Shown here one piece after another: positions 1-7,703 of a DNA stretch of 41,356 nt. The notes beneath the pieces are model-generated. The model made no database searches, was not told the DNA's origin, and saw only the letters and a program-made list of their open reading frames with translations. The DNA is from Kribbella catacumbae DSM 19601 (GTDB lineage Bacteria > Actinomycetota > Actinomycetes > Propionibacteriales > Kribbellaceae): NCBI RefSeq assembly GCF_000372465.1, contig NZ_AQUZ01000074.1:1-41356 (forward strand), written 5' to 3'. Each line of letters starts with the position of its first letter. Position 1 is the stretch's first letter. Both the position numbers and the translations under genes were made by a program.

Positions 1-164
1 CCCCCCGGGACCTGTCCACAGCCCCCAAGCGCCGCTCACACGCCCCATCACCGCATCCGCGCGAAGAACAACCACGCTACCGACCCCAGCGAACCGACCC
101 ACCACCGCACACACAGGCCCCTCCCGCGCTTCCCGCCCCCAAACCTCCCTTGTTCAGCAGGCTC
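1..164. other. Intergenic, no gene seen
   Basis: C-rich stretch at the window edge downstream of the lyase gene. I see no start codon with a ribosome binding site, no hairpin of terminator quality and no RNA gene. It holds one near match to a DnaA box, CTGTCCACA at 12-20. Confidence 0.5.
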
Positions 165-2501
165 CTAGAACCGCAGGGTGACGTAGCGGGTCGACCCGGC
201 TGCACCGGTGACGTCGACGGTCACCTCGGTACTGCGGCCTGCGCGACGGGTGGTGACGCCTGGGTCGGCCTTCACCACCTGCAGTGAGGGCAGCATGATC
301 GTCAGCCGGACAGTGGTCGCCAGCTGCGTCGGATCGGAGATGCCCAGCTCCATGTCTCGCCCGCGGACTCGCCGGATCACCGAGCACGGTGTCGCCGCCT
401 GGAGGTCTCCCACTCGGTCGGGCTTCCAGAAGTTGGCCAGCGTCAGCCCTAGCGACGGGTGGAGCACAGCTTGAGCTGTCGCCGTGTTTCGCAGTACCAG
501 GATGCCGGGGGAGCGGGAGAGCTGCTTGGTCCGCGCAGCAGAGGCTCCCGGTGCCAGCAGATAGCTGTACGCCGCTCCGGATGGGTCGGTGCCGTGGTCG
601 AGCCACATGGTCACGTAGCGGCGAGTGATCGCGGTAGTGGGACCGCCCGTGTTGACGTCACGCCAGGAACCCGTCCGTGCCTCGCGTCGGAGCTGCAGGG
701 CCAACCCACTCGGGAACACGTAGCCACCGACGCCGTCCAGGTGGGCCCAGCGGGCGTTGCCGACCGTCGCCGAGTCACCTAGCGCGGGGACACGGTTGAC
801 GTCGTCCACGGTCAAGGCGTTGGTGCCGTCGCTGTGGAGGTTGCGGTTCTCGATCACTGTCTCCACGGGATAGCCACTGCTGCCAGTGATCCCAGCGCCC
901 AGCGCTACGACGTACTCGTCGAGGCAGAACCAGGACTTGCGGGCGCGCATGGGAGAGACAGGCCCCTCCAGCTCTTGCCCGACGGCTGCGTAGCCGTCGA
1001 GGGTGCTGCCGCCGACCCAGGTCGCTGTCGGCGGGCGGGCCGCGCCCCACTCGCCGCCGGCCTTCGGTGGCAGCGGGAGCTTGTCCACTGTGATGCCGGG
1101 CAGCCGGGTGCGATCCACAGTCGGCCAGAAGGCATCGGCGTACTGGCCGTTGTCCTTGTCGTACAGGTAGGTCATGCCGGAGCCGGTGTGGTAGCCCTGC
1201 TCGTTCTCGCCGTTGCCGGATTCGTAGTACGCGATCCGGCGGCTGGCCATCGAGATCGAGTACGCCCAGCCGGAGCGGCGGTGCACTGAGCGGTCCATGC
1301 TCGCGAACAAGGTGTGCCCGTCGCGTTCGGAGGCCGGTGTCACTCCGCGCAGCGACTTCACCAGTGCCACGCGCGGAATGGTTGCCCCTGACAACATGTT
1401 GCCGAAGGTATCGCGCTGCAGCCAGCCGGCCACCGCGGATCGCCACTGGGTCGCGAGCGTGGTGTCGACACCTTGTGCGAGACGCAGGATCGCCTCAGCT
1501 GCCGTGTAGCCGTCGTTGTGATCGGAGGCGTTGTGGCGCGAGACGGCGCGGCCGCGGACGAAATCCATCATCCGTGCGTCGTGGACGACCGGAAGATAGG
1601 CCTTCGCGACCGAGTCGAACAGGATCTGCCGCTTCGGGTCGGTGACCTGCCACGGCGAATTCGCCAGCAGGGCAAGGAGTTTGCCGATCCCGCTCAGCAG
1701 GACGTGGCCGTACGTGCCGGTGTAGGCGACCCAGGTGTGCTGCACGAACGAGCCGTCCCGGTAGAAGCCGTCGCCACTCGTCACGTACTGCCAGGTGTCG
1801 CTGAGACCGTCCCGGGCGTGGGTCAGTTTGGCCTCGTCGTCGGTGACGAGCGCACGCACGATGATCGCCTGGCAGAGGTCGACCCGGTTGGCTCCGGTGG
1901 ACAGCACTCTGCGCGCCGGCGGGAACATCCAGTACGGGTCGGGGACGAAGTGGTCGATGGCCGCGCAGTACCGTTCGCGCGCGGCCGGCGCCAGTTCGGC
2001 GTACAGGAGGACCATCGTGCTGGCGAGTGGGCGGGTGGCGCCGATCTCCCAGGACCACCAGTTGCCGAACTCGGCCGTGCCGGGCTTGTAGATCAGCTGG
2101 TACATCGACTCCAGTGCGGCCTGGAGGTCGGCGAGCAGGGACGGGCTCGAGTGGTACGCCGAACCGGGCGTGGCCCAGGCGGTCGCCAGCTGCTCCAGCC
2201 GGACGTAGGTGTTGGCGATCGACGGGTCCACCGTCAGCGGGTAGTCGGTGAAGACGGCCGTGCGGGTCGTCGAGCGATCGAGCTTGGCGAGCGAGGCCCT
2301 GGCTGCGTTGTCGAGGCGAGTCAGGGCGGCGGCGTAGTCGGGGTCGGCCGGGTCGAGCGACGCGCCACCGGTCAGATCGGCCGCCCACTTGGCGCGCAAC
2401 GCGGCGAAGTCAGCGGGAGCAGCTGTGGCGGTCGGGACTCCGAGGTGCATCGCCGCGACGGTAGCGGTACCGGCGGCCAGGAACGTACGGCGGTTCAGCA
2501 T
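165..2501 (-). CDS. Polysaccharide lyase family 8, secreted
   Basis: A 778-residue exported lyase of the PL8 family (hyaluronate, chondroitin AC or xanthan lyases), which cleaves uronic-acid polysaccharides by beta-elimination outside the cell. The N-terminus has a twin-arginine signal (NRRTFLAAG, then an Ala-rich stretch to about residue 28). The (alpha/alpha) toroid holds the family's aromatic patch GNWWSWEIG near 146, and the catalytic set fits PL8 spacing: Asn205 in TGANRVDLC, His255 and Tyr264 in QHTWVAYTGTY (H-x8-Y), and Arg residues at about 318-322 in RGRAVSR. The rest is beta-sandwich. I chose the ATG at 2499-2501 because AAGGA lies 8 nt upstream and the Tat motif follows at once; a GTG at 2528 in the same frame is less likely. 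It is divergent from a GntR-type regulator that probably controls it. The exact substrate cannot be read from sequence. Confidence 0.9.
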   Translation of the reverse strand: MLNRRTFLAAGTATVAAMHLGVPTATAAPADFAALRAKWAADLTGGASLDPADPDYAAALTRLDNAARASLAKLDRSTTRTAVFTDYPLTVDPSIANTYVRLEQLATAWATPGSAYHSSPSLLADLQAALESMYQLIYKPGTAEFGNWWSWEIGATRPLASTMVLLYAELAPAARERYCAAIDHFVPDPYWMFPPARRVLSTGANRVDLCQAIIVRALVTDDEAKLTHARDGLSDTWQYVTSGDGFYRDGSFVQHTWVAYTGTYGHVLLSGIGKLLALLANSPWQVTDPKRQILFDSVAKAYLPVVHDARMMDFVRGRAVSRHNASDHNDGYTAAEAILRLAQGVDTTLATQWRSAVAGWLQRDTFGNMLSGATIPRVALVKSLRGVTPASERDGHTLFASMDRSVHRRSGWAYSISMASRRIAYYESGNGENEQGYHTGSGMTYLYDKDNGQYADAFWPTVDRTRLPGITVDKLPLPPKAGGEWGAARPPTATWVGGSTLDGYAAVGQELEGPVSPMRARKSWFCLDEYVVALGAGITGSSGYPVETVIENRNLHSDGTNALTVDDVNRVPALGDSATVGNARWAHLDGVGGYVFPSGLALQLRREARTGSWRDVNTGGPTTAITRRYVTMWLDHGTDPSGAAYSYLLAPGASAARTKQLSRSPGILVLRNTATAQAVLHPSLGLTLANFWKPDRVGDLQAATPCSVIRRVRGRDMELGISDPTQLATTVRLTIMLPSLQVVKADPGVTTRRAGRSTEVTVDVTGAAGSTRYVTLRF

Positions 2502-2548
2502 GGCGGTTCCTTCAGAGAGGCGGATCACTGAGGAGTGCTGTTCGCATG

Positions 2549-2577
2549 AGTCTGTGGCAAGTCATTCCTTGCGTCAA
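2549..2577 (-). promoter_or_regulatory. Candidate promoter of the PL8 lyase gene
   Basis: Read on the minus strand, TTGACG (plus positions 2572-2577) is followed after 17 nt by CAGACT (2549-2554), a weak -10. The start codon lies about 48 nt further on. The -35 is only 3 bp from the inverted repeat at 2581-2596, so a protein bound there could block polymerase. Confidence 0.45.
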
Positions 2578-2580
2578 TGG

Positions 2581-2596
2581 ATTCATGCTAATGAAT
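2581..2596. promoter_or_regulatory. Operator-like inverted repeat ATTCAT-N4-ATGAAT
   Basis: Perfect 6+6 bp inverted repeat with a GCTA spacer in the gap between the divergent lyase and GntR-type regulator genes. It is AT-rich in an otherwise GC-rich region. It covers the place where the -35 of the regulator's own promoter should lie (17-18 nt before TAGAGT at 2615) and abuts the lyase -35. This is the expected position for an autoregulatory operator of the neighbouring regulator; that link is inference. Confidence 0.6.
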
Positions 2597-2614
2597 TTCC
2601 GGAGGACGGGGCAG

Positions 2615-2620
2615 TAGAGT
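2615..2620 (+). promoter_or_regulatory. -10 box TAGAGT, leaderless start of the GntR-type gene
   Basis: TAGAGT ends 7 nt before the GTG at 2628, so transcription would begin at or next to the start codon. The only Shine-Dalgarno-like GGAGG (2601-2605) is more than 20 nt away, too far to serve. The same arrangement recurs at many genes in this window. Confidence 0.55.
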
Positions 2621-2627
2621 CGGCGCC

Positions 2628-3686
2628 GTGAGTGCGTCGGAGGCTGTGCGGGGGCAGAAGGCCCGGCATCTCGCCGCGGAGTTGCGGCGCGGGATCTCGG
2701 AGCTGCGCTGGCCGGGTGGGAAGCTCCCGACCGAACAGCAGTTGGCTGGCGAGCAGGGCGTCAGCCTGAACACTGTGCGCCGGGCGGTCGACCTGCTGGT
2801 CCAGGACGGGCTGGTCTACCGGCGGCAGGGCTCCGGGATGTACATCGCGAGCAACGAGACGGGACCGCTGATCGGCGTCGCGGTGCCGTCGATGACGTAT
2901 TACTACCCGCGCATCATCGTCGGGATCGAGCGCGAGCTGGCCAAGCACGGCGCGCAGATGCTGTTGCGCAGTACGGAGTGGGACTCGGCCGAGGAGCGGC
3001 TGGCCATCGACGGGCTGATCGGGGCCGGAGTCGCAGGGCTGATCCTCGCGCCCGATGGGCCGTCAGGGCTGGCGGAACTCGAGGACCTGGAGCTGCCAAT
3101 CGTGCTGGTCGAGCGAGGCTTGGAGGATCCCGCGACGCTGCACGAGTTCGTCGGCTCGAACCACGCGGCGGGTGCGCGAGCGGCGCTCAAACACCTGCAT
3201 GGCTTGGGACATCGCCGCATCGCCTATCTGGAACGCGTCAGCCCGCACACCGCCCCGCAGATCCGCGCCGGCCTCGGCGATGTTCCTGTTCTGATGGAAT
3301 CCCGCGATCGCTGGACCAGCGCGGGCGTCGACGAGTTCCTCGACGAAATGCTGCGCCAGAAGGCGACGGCGGTGCTCTGCTTCGCCGACCGCGAAGCGAC
3401 CCTGTTGCTGAACGCGGCACTTGCCCGCGGCATCGACGTACCGGGGGAGTTGTCGGTGATCAGCTATGACGACGAGGTCGCCGACCTGTCCGAAGTACCA
3501 CTGACCGCCGTTTCCCCTGCAAAACTTGAGGTCGGACGAGTCGCAGTAGAACTCCTACGAGCCCGCCTGGCCGACCCCGCCGCCCCCCGCCGTCAGCAGT
3601 CCCTGGTCCCACGCCTCGTAGTACGAGCCTCTACTGGACCACCCGGAACCACAGGTTTGTTGCCATTGGCATCTGGGCTGCGCTGA
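2628..3686 (+). CDS. GntR-family regulator with LacI/GalR-type sensor
   Basis: A 352-residue transcription factor. Residues about 8-75 form a GntR winged helix (KLPTEQQLAGEQGVSLNTVRRAVDLL, then VYRRQGSGMYI), and the rest is a periplasmic-binding-protein-like effector domain as in LacI/GalR regulators (GPLIGVAVPS, GVAGLILAPDG, HRRIAYLERV, DVPGELSVISYDD, ending LVPRLVVRAST). Such chimeras usually sense a sugar and repress or activate a nearby catabolic gene. The start is a GTG with a TANNNT box 7 nt upstream, which suggests a leaderless mRNA. Its divergent neighbour is the PL8 lyase, so the ligand is probably an oligosaccharide released by that enzyme (inference). The C-terminal tail of about 15 residues after RASTGPP is unusual and runs up to a gene remnant on the other strand. 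Confidence 0.88.
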   Translation: MSASEAVRGQKARHLAAELRRGISELRWPGGKLPTEQQLAGEQGVSLNTVRRAVDLLVQDGLVYRRQGSGMYIASNETGPLIGVAVPSMTYYYPRIIVGIERELAKHGAQMLLRSTEWDSAEERLAIDGLIGAGVAGLILAPDGPSGLAELEDLELPIVLVERGLEDPATLHEFVGSNHAAGARAALKHLHGLGHRRIAYLERVSPHTAPQIRAGLGDVPVLMESRDRWTSAGVDEFLDEMLRQKATAVLCFADREATLLLNAALARGIDVPGELSVISYDDEVADLSEVPLTAVSPAKLEVGRVAVELLRARLADPAAPRRQQSLVPRLVVRASTGPPGTTGLLPLASGLR

Positions 3687-3700
3687 GGCGTTCGAGCTTG

Positions 3701-3853
3701 ACCGGCGTCCCACCAGCAGCGGCCCGATCCGCCCGATCAGGTCAGCCACCTCGGGGTTCGGCCCGAGGTACGGGGTCATCCACTGGATGTCCCCGCCCGC
3801 GCCGCGATGTAGCCGTCCAGCGACATCGTCACCGCATACAGCACCTTCGCCAT
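3701..3853 (-). pseudogene. Dihydrofolate reductase-like (RibD C-terminal) remnant
   Basis: From the ATG at 3851-3853, preceded by GGGAGGAACC, the reading begins MAKVLYAVTMSLDGYIA, the hallmark N-terminus of the RibD C-terminal/dihydrofolate reductase family. It then hits a stop after 25 codons. A one-base shift just after YIAA restores GGDIQWMTPYLGPNPEV and then LIGRIGPLLVGRR, also typical of the family. After that the homology ends, next to the end of the regulator gene, so about two thirds of a normal protein of about 180-200 residues is missing. This is a frameshifted and truncated relic, not a functional gene. Confidence 0.75.
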
Positions 3854-3907
3854 GGTTCCTCCCACTGCTCGCCGGTTTCCCATCAAGACGAGCGAGCGGG
3901 CGAAAAC

Positions 3908-4789
3908 TCATCGCGGCAGGTAGTTCCAGATGTAGCTGCGCTTGCAGGTCTTCGGATCGGGACGCGGGTTGTCACTCATCCAGGCGACCAGCTTGCCATT
4001 GGGATCGACGTAGCAGGCGTTGCGGTTGCCGTGGAACTCTCCGTCGGTCCGCGGGCTGGTGTAGACGAGCTTGCCGGCGGCGTCGTAGCCGCGCGCGACC
4101 ACCGGGATGGCGGTCGAGGGGGAGTGCGGACCACGGACCCGCACGTACGGGACGGGTGCGAAGTAGAACCCGTTGCGAAGCACTGCCTCCATGGGCGGCC
4201 TGGTGCCGACGTTGATCGTGATGCGGGCGATCGACTTGTCGTAGGGACCAGCGCCGACTATGTAGGTCTCCAACGCGCGGTACATCGTCTGGTCCTGGCC
4301 GAAGGTGAGCCCTTGGAGGATCTTGCCGGAACTGTCGATGCCGCAGACGCTCCATCCGTCGAGCTTGGTATGCACCACGACCCAAGTGGCCGTGTGGGTG
4401 GTGGGTCTCGCCTTCGGGAACCTGAAGGCGTCGACCACCTGGTACGGCTCGACCTGAGGGGGCAGGCCCGGCTTCTGGTGCTGGTTTTTCTCCGCACAGT
4501 CCTTCCCGTAACGCGCCTTGTCGGCCTCGTTGAGCGCTTCGACGGCAGGCCCGCGAGACGGCCCGTTCACCGCCGGCTCACTGCCCTGGTTCCGCAGCGC
4601 CGGTACGCCGATCGCGAGTCCGGCGGTCAGGGCCAGTACTGCCGCGGCTGCGGCCAGCGGAACGAAACGGCGGCGGGGTTCTCCTTCGTGGGACTCGTGT
4701 CCGACGATGGCGATCAGCTCGTCGCGCTGACGATCGCGGGTCGAGGGCCGGAGATCGTACTCCGGCGGAGGGGTGCTCAGGTTGTTCAT
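3908..4789 (-). CDS. Membrane-anchored partner of ECF sigma factor
   Basis: A 293-residue protein I do not assign to a named family. A cytoplasmic N-terminus of about 42 residues (PPPEYDLRPSTRDRQRDELIAIV) is followed by RRR and one membrane segment (about 43-63, PLAAAAAVLALTAGLAIGV), then an external domain with a few cysteines and a final WNYLPR. Its start overlaps the sigma factor stop by 4 nt (ATGA), so the two are translationally coupled. That genetic position and topology fit an anti-sigma factor or surface sensor, but I see no zinc-binding H-x3-C-x2-C motif, so the anti-sigma role is inferred from context alone. Confidence 0.75.
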   Translation of the reverse strand: MNNLSTPPPEYDLRPSTRDRQRDELIAIVGHESHEGEPRRRFVPLAAAAAVLALTAGLAIGVPALRNQGSEPAVNGPSRGPAVEALNEADKARYGKDCAEKNQHQKPGLPPQVEPYQVVDAFRFPKARPTTHTATWVVVHTKLDGWSVCGIDSSGKILQGLTFGQDQTMYRALETYIVGAGPYDKSIARITINVGTRPPMEAVLRNGFYFAPVPYVRVRGPHSPSTAIPVVARGYDAAGKLVYTSPRTDGEFHGNRNACYVDPNGKLVAWMSDNPRPDPKTCKRSYIWNYLPR

Positions 4790-5358
4790 GACTGGTTCTC
4801 CACGGCTGAAACGGGGGTGAGCTCGCGCAGGTGTTTGCGGGCTCGGGAGAGGCGGGACTTCACGGTGCCGAGCGGGACGTTCAGCGCGACGGCAGCGGCC
4901 TGCTGGTCGAGTCCGGCCCAGATGCAGAGCTCGACGATCTCCTGCTCCTGCTTGGGGAGCTTGCGGAGTGCGGTCCTGGCCCGGCGGATCTGCTGGTCGT
5001 CGTCCAGACGGCCGGCGACTTCGTCCGCGTGGTCCCGCTCATGGGAGACGAGGAGATGCGCGGCGGCGACTGCCCGGCGATAGCGCGCCTTCGAACGCCA
5101 CTCGTTGCGGACGGTGTAGTCCGCCGTACGGAGCAGCCAGGGCAGCGCCGAGTCGCGATCGAGCTGGACCTCCGCGCGCCGACGCCAGGCGTGCAGGAAC
5201 ACCGCCGACGTGAGGTCCTCGGCGTCGCTCCAGGAAGCGGTGCGACGGTAGAGGAAGTTGTAGATCGCCCGGGCATGCCGGTCGTAGAGCTGCGCGAAGG
5301 CCTCCGCGTCGCCCTCGGCGGCGCGAAACCACAAGGCGCGGTCGGTGCTGGTTGCCAT
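4786..5358 (-). CDS. ECF-type RNA polymerase sigma factor
   Basis: A 190-residue extracytoplasmic-function sigma factor. Region 2 runs from ALWFRAAEGDAEAFAQLYDRHARAIYNFL through the core-binding DAEDLTSAVFLHAW; region 4 is the C-terminal helix-turn-helix LPKQEQEIVELCIWAGLDQQAAAVALNVPLGTVKSRLSRARKHLREL. The ATG at 5356-5358 gives the usual short lead-in; an in-frame ATG at 5439 would add 27 residues without similarity to the family, and neither has a clear ribosome binding site. It is the first gene of a two-gene operon with the single-pass membrane protein that follows. The target promoters are not evident. Confidence 0.88.
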   Translation of the reverse strand: MATSTDRALWFRAAEGDAEAFAQLYDRHARAIYNFLYRRTASWSDAEDLTSAVFLHAWRRRAEVQLDRDSALPWLLRTADYTVRNEWRSKARYRRAVAAAHLLVSHERDHADEVAGRLDDDQQIRRARTALRKLPKQEQEIVELCIWAGLDQQAAAVALNVPLGTVKSRLSRARKHLRELTPVSAVENQS

Positions 5359-5636
5359 GGTCTGCCCATACTGCCCGGGCTGAAGGCCTATCACCGGCCC
5401 GGTCCGGTCGTTGTCCGGCGCATCCGCGCTCCCTTTCATCCAGCAGTTTGTCTGTGCGGCACGCCCTCTCTGTGTTCATCCACCCAAGGTGGTTCCCGAC
5501 GGGGTCGGGTGGAATGCGGTTCCGTGGGGCAGGTCGGGGCAGTTGGCGGGCAGATCGCCGGTGAGGGTGTGCTGGCGGTGTACGGAGCGAATTGCTGCGA
5601 TAGCCTCCGGTAATTGCGATTTTCGGATTCCGGGCG

Positions 5637-6470
5637 GTGGAAATGGACGAGGGTGCTGACGGCAGGCGCAGGTTCGCGCCGGACGTCGACATGCAGCGCC
5701 CGAGCGACGCCCGGGTGTACGACCTCCTGCTGGGTGGCAAGGACAACTTCGAGGCCGACCGGCAGCTCGCCCAGCAGGTCCTCAAGGTCGCGCCGGAAAT
5801 GCCCGAGCTGCTCCAGGCGAACCGGCGCTGGCTGGCCGAGGTGGTCGAGCGCCTGCTCCGCGAGGCGGCCGTCGTCCAGTTCCTCGACCTCGGCTCCGGG
5901 CTGCCGACCTCGGACAACACGCACGAGATCGCGGCCCGGGTGAATCCTCAGGCGAGGGTCGTCTACCTCGACAAGGACCCGACGGTGATCCGGCACGGCC
6001 AGGCGCTGCTCGCCGACGACCGGCGCAGCTTCTTCGCCGCCGGTGACCTCACCAACCCCGCCGCGGTGCTCGCCGATCCGGTCGTCACCGACGCGCTGGA
6101 CCTCACCCAGCCGGTCGCGGTGATCCAGTGCCTCGTGCTGCACCACATCCGGGACACCAACCAGGCCCGCGAGATCGTCACCGGGTACCTCGACGCGCTG
6201 CCCTCGGGGTCGTTCCTGGCGCTCACGCACCCGTGCAACCCGCGGGACGGGAGCCGGCGGGCGGAGTTCGCGACCGGGGTGGAGGACAAGCTGAGGGTCG
6301 GCTTCAAGGCCGTCACCTTCCGTACGCCGGACGAGATCGCCTCACTCTTCGACGGTCTCGAACTGCTCGACCCGGGGCTGGTCAGCCTCGGCGAGTGGTG
6401 GCCCGCGCCGGTGGTCGCCCCCGGTGGCGCCAGCCACCTGATCCTGGCCGGCCTCGCCCGCAAACCCTGA
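5637..6470 (+). CDS. SAM-dependent methyltransferase, SAV2177/DUF574 type
   Basis: A 277-residue protein of the actinobacterial methyltransferase group known as SAV2177 or Methyltransf_19. Diagnostic segments are RPSDARVYDLLLGGKDNFEADR near the N-terminus, the SAM-binding VVQFLDLGSGLPTSDNTHEIA at about 80-100, VVYLDKDPTVIRHGQALL, and the LHHI(R)D motif at about 170. These proteins are abundant in actinomycetes and their substrates are unknown. The start may be the GTG at 5637 or the ATG at 5643. It is divergent from the ECF sigma operon across 278 bp. Confidence 0.88.
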   Translation: MEMDEGADGRRRFAPDVDMQRPSDARVYDLLLGGKDNFEADRQLAQQVLKVAPEMPELLQANRRWLAEVVERLLREAAVVQFLDLGSGLPTSDNTHEIAARVNPQARVVYLDKDPTVIRHGQALLADDRRSFFAAGDLTNPAAVLADPVVTDALDLTQPVAVIQCLVLHHIRDTNQAREIVTGYLDALPSGSFLALTHPCNPRDGSRRAEFATGVEDKLRVGFKAVTFRTPDEIASLFDGLELLDPGLVSLGEWWPAPVVAPGGASHLILAGLARKP

Positions 6471-6631
6471 CGAAACCGGGTGGCGGTTCCCCGCCGGGCC
6501 CGTCGATGATGGGTGCATGTCTGCTGAGAAGGCTGCTGCCGCTTTCTGATCCGCGCAACCTCCGCGTGATCGACGACCCCGCCTCGCGCCGGGTCCCTCA
6601 AGCGTGCAGTCTTTTCCTTCTCAGGGAGCCC

Positions 6632-7026
6632 TATGCCTCGCGGTCGAATGGCTGCTCGGCACCCTGTCCGGCCGGGCGACCGTGCACCTCACCGACAAGA
6701 CCTACTTCACGGTCACCCGGCTGGTCGACCTGCTCATCGGCGAACCGTCGTACGCCGCGGGGACCAGCCTCGCGCTCGACCTCCACGACGAGCAGAGCGC
6801 GCTCACGCCGTACCGCGTCGCGCAGGTCGGTGCTCTATTGCGGACGGTCTCTCCAAGCCCAGAACCCCTGCTGGGCTTGACGATGCTGGACTCCCGCACC
6901 GACCCCCGAATCCAACTGGCCGGCTTCCTGGCCGGCGTCGCCCGCCACCTGGCCACCGCCGAACTCCGCAACCACGCAGACCCCCACCTCACCTCCCTTT
7001 CGCCCCCTGGCACACCGACGGGTTAG
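6632..7026 (+). pseudogene. Gene fragment, possibly C-terminus of a DUF3800-like protein
   Basis: From about 6632 codon choice becomes strongly G/C-ending, giving LAVEWLLGTLSGRATVHLTDKTYFTVTRLVDLLIGE and later LTMLDSRTDPRIQLAGFLAGVARHLATAEL. Upstream in the same frame (6604-6631) codon use is unlike coding DNA, while other frames between 6530 and 6630 look coding, so the 5' part seems broken by frameshifts. The segment DxRxDPRIQLAxFLAGVAR reminds me of the C-terminus of DUF3800 proteins (RNase H-like fold), where an Asp usually sits where this one has Gly. I hold that family call with low confidence. The last 15 residues also look degenerate. Confidence 0.4.
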
Positions 7027-7494
7027 CCCCAAGCCAGTCAGCCAATGGTCCGGGGAGGTGCTCGCCGAGTCCGACCGGCGGGCAAGCACGGAATCAGTTG
7101 GTCGGCCGCTCGACCATGCGACCGCCGTACCGAAGCCGCGGACGGCTGCGCATACCCACCCCGGCCCCGATGCCCCGACACGCCGAGGGAAGCGTTTGCC
7201 GACCAGGGACGGGTATGCACGGGCGTCCGGACCCCTCCCGGCATCGCGCCTCAACGGGTTCTCGTGGTCGCCAACCCTTCGGCGTGACGTCCGGCCGGGT
7301 GGTGGCCGAGCTCTGGTTCCCGCCATCTCGGCCCTCGCCGACCGACGGCACCCGACCATTCGCCACCTTTTGACCACCCCGAGCCACCTTGCGCACCGGC
7401 CAGGCACCCAACTCGCCGTACGACGCCCAGCCCGTGCCCAAGGTCGATCACCTCTCGCCGGTTGCGGAGGAAATGTCCCGGATCGGGGGCAAAA
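7027..7494. other. Non-coding stretch between decayed gene and GH87 locus
   Basis: Nearly 470 bases where the six frames show only short open stretches with poor codon bias and no family motifs. No RNA gene is apparent. It probably represents decayed sequence that continues from the gene fragment upstream. Confidence 0.5.
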
Positions 7495-7522
7495 CCCTCC
7501 GAGGGGTTAACCCCTCGGAGGG
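7495..7522. repeat. 28-bp perfect palindrome
   Basis: A perfect inverted repeat with no spacer: left arm CCCTCCGAGGGGTT, right arm its exact complement, centred on GTTAAC at 7508/7509. It lies about 180 bp upstream of the GH87 start codon and just before the putative promoter. It could be a strong operator, a cruciform-forming site, or the terminator of lost upstream genes, though no T-run follows it. Confidence 0.75.
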
Positions 7523-7564
7523 GCGAGCCGGGGCGGGTTGTTTGGGGTTGGGGGTGGTGAGGCG

Positions 7565-7593
7565 TTGACGAACGGTGAGCGTGGCTGCAATCT
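7565..7593 (+). promoter_or_regulatory. Candidate promoter of GH87 gene
   Basis: TTGACG at 7565-7570, then 17 nt, then CAATCT at 7588-7593. The match to a -35 is good and to a -10 weak; TACCGT at 7599-7604 is another possible -10. The start codon at 7704 would leave a leader of about 100 nt that contains the inverted repeat at 7614-7636. Confidence 0.4.
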
Positions 7594-7613
7594 TTGGCTA
7601 CCGTCTCGCAAAA

Positions 7614-7636
7614 AACTTGCAGGAGTCGCGCAAGTT
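7614..7636. promoter_or_regulatory. Operator-like inverted repeat AACTTGC-N9-GCAAGTT
   Basis: Perfect 7+7 bp inverted repeat between the presumed promoter and the GH87 start codon. Its half-sites with TTGC/GCAA resemble sites of LacI-type sugar regulators, and its downstream position would suit a roadblock operator. No LacI-type gene lies beside it, so the regulator would be encoded elsewhere. Confidence 0.5.
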
Positions 7637-7703
7637 ACTAAGAGTGCTTCGCAGGTTTGAGGCGGCGATTAGGTCCACCGTCCCCCCGCCCCTTAGGACT
7701 CTC

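Noticed and set aside
1473..2531. A 352-codon plus-strand frame opposite the PL8 lyase
   Set aside because: Mirror of the lyase coding bias; no ribosome binding site or motif.
7575..7703. Upstream extension of the GH87 frame
   Set aside because: It would place promoter and operator inside the coding sequence and 43 residues before the signal peptide; codon use is not coding-like.
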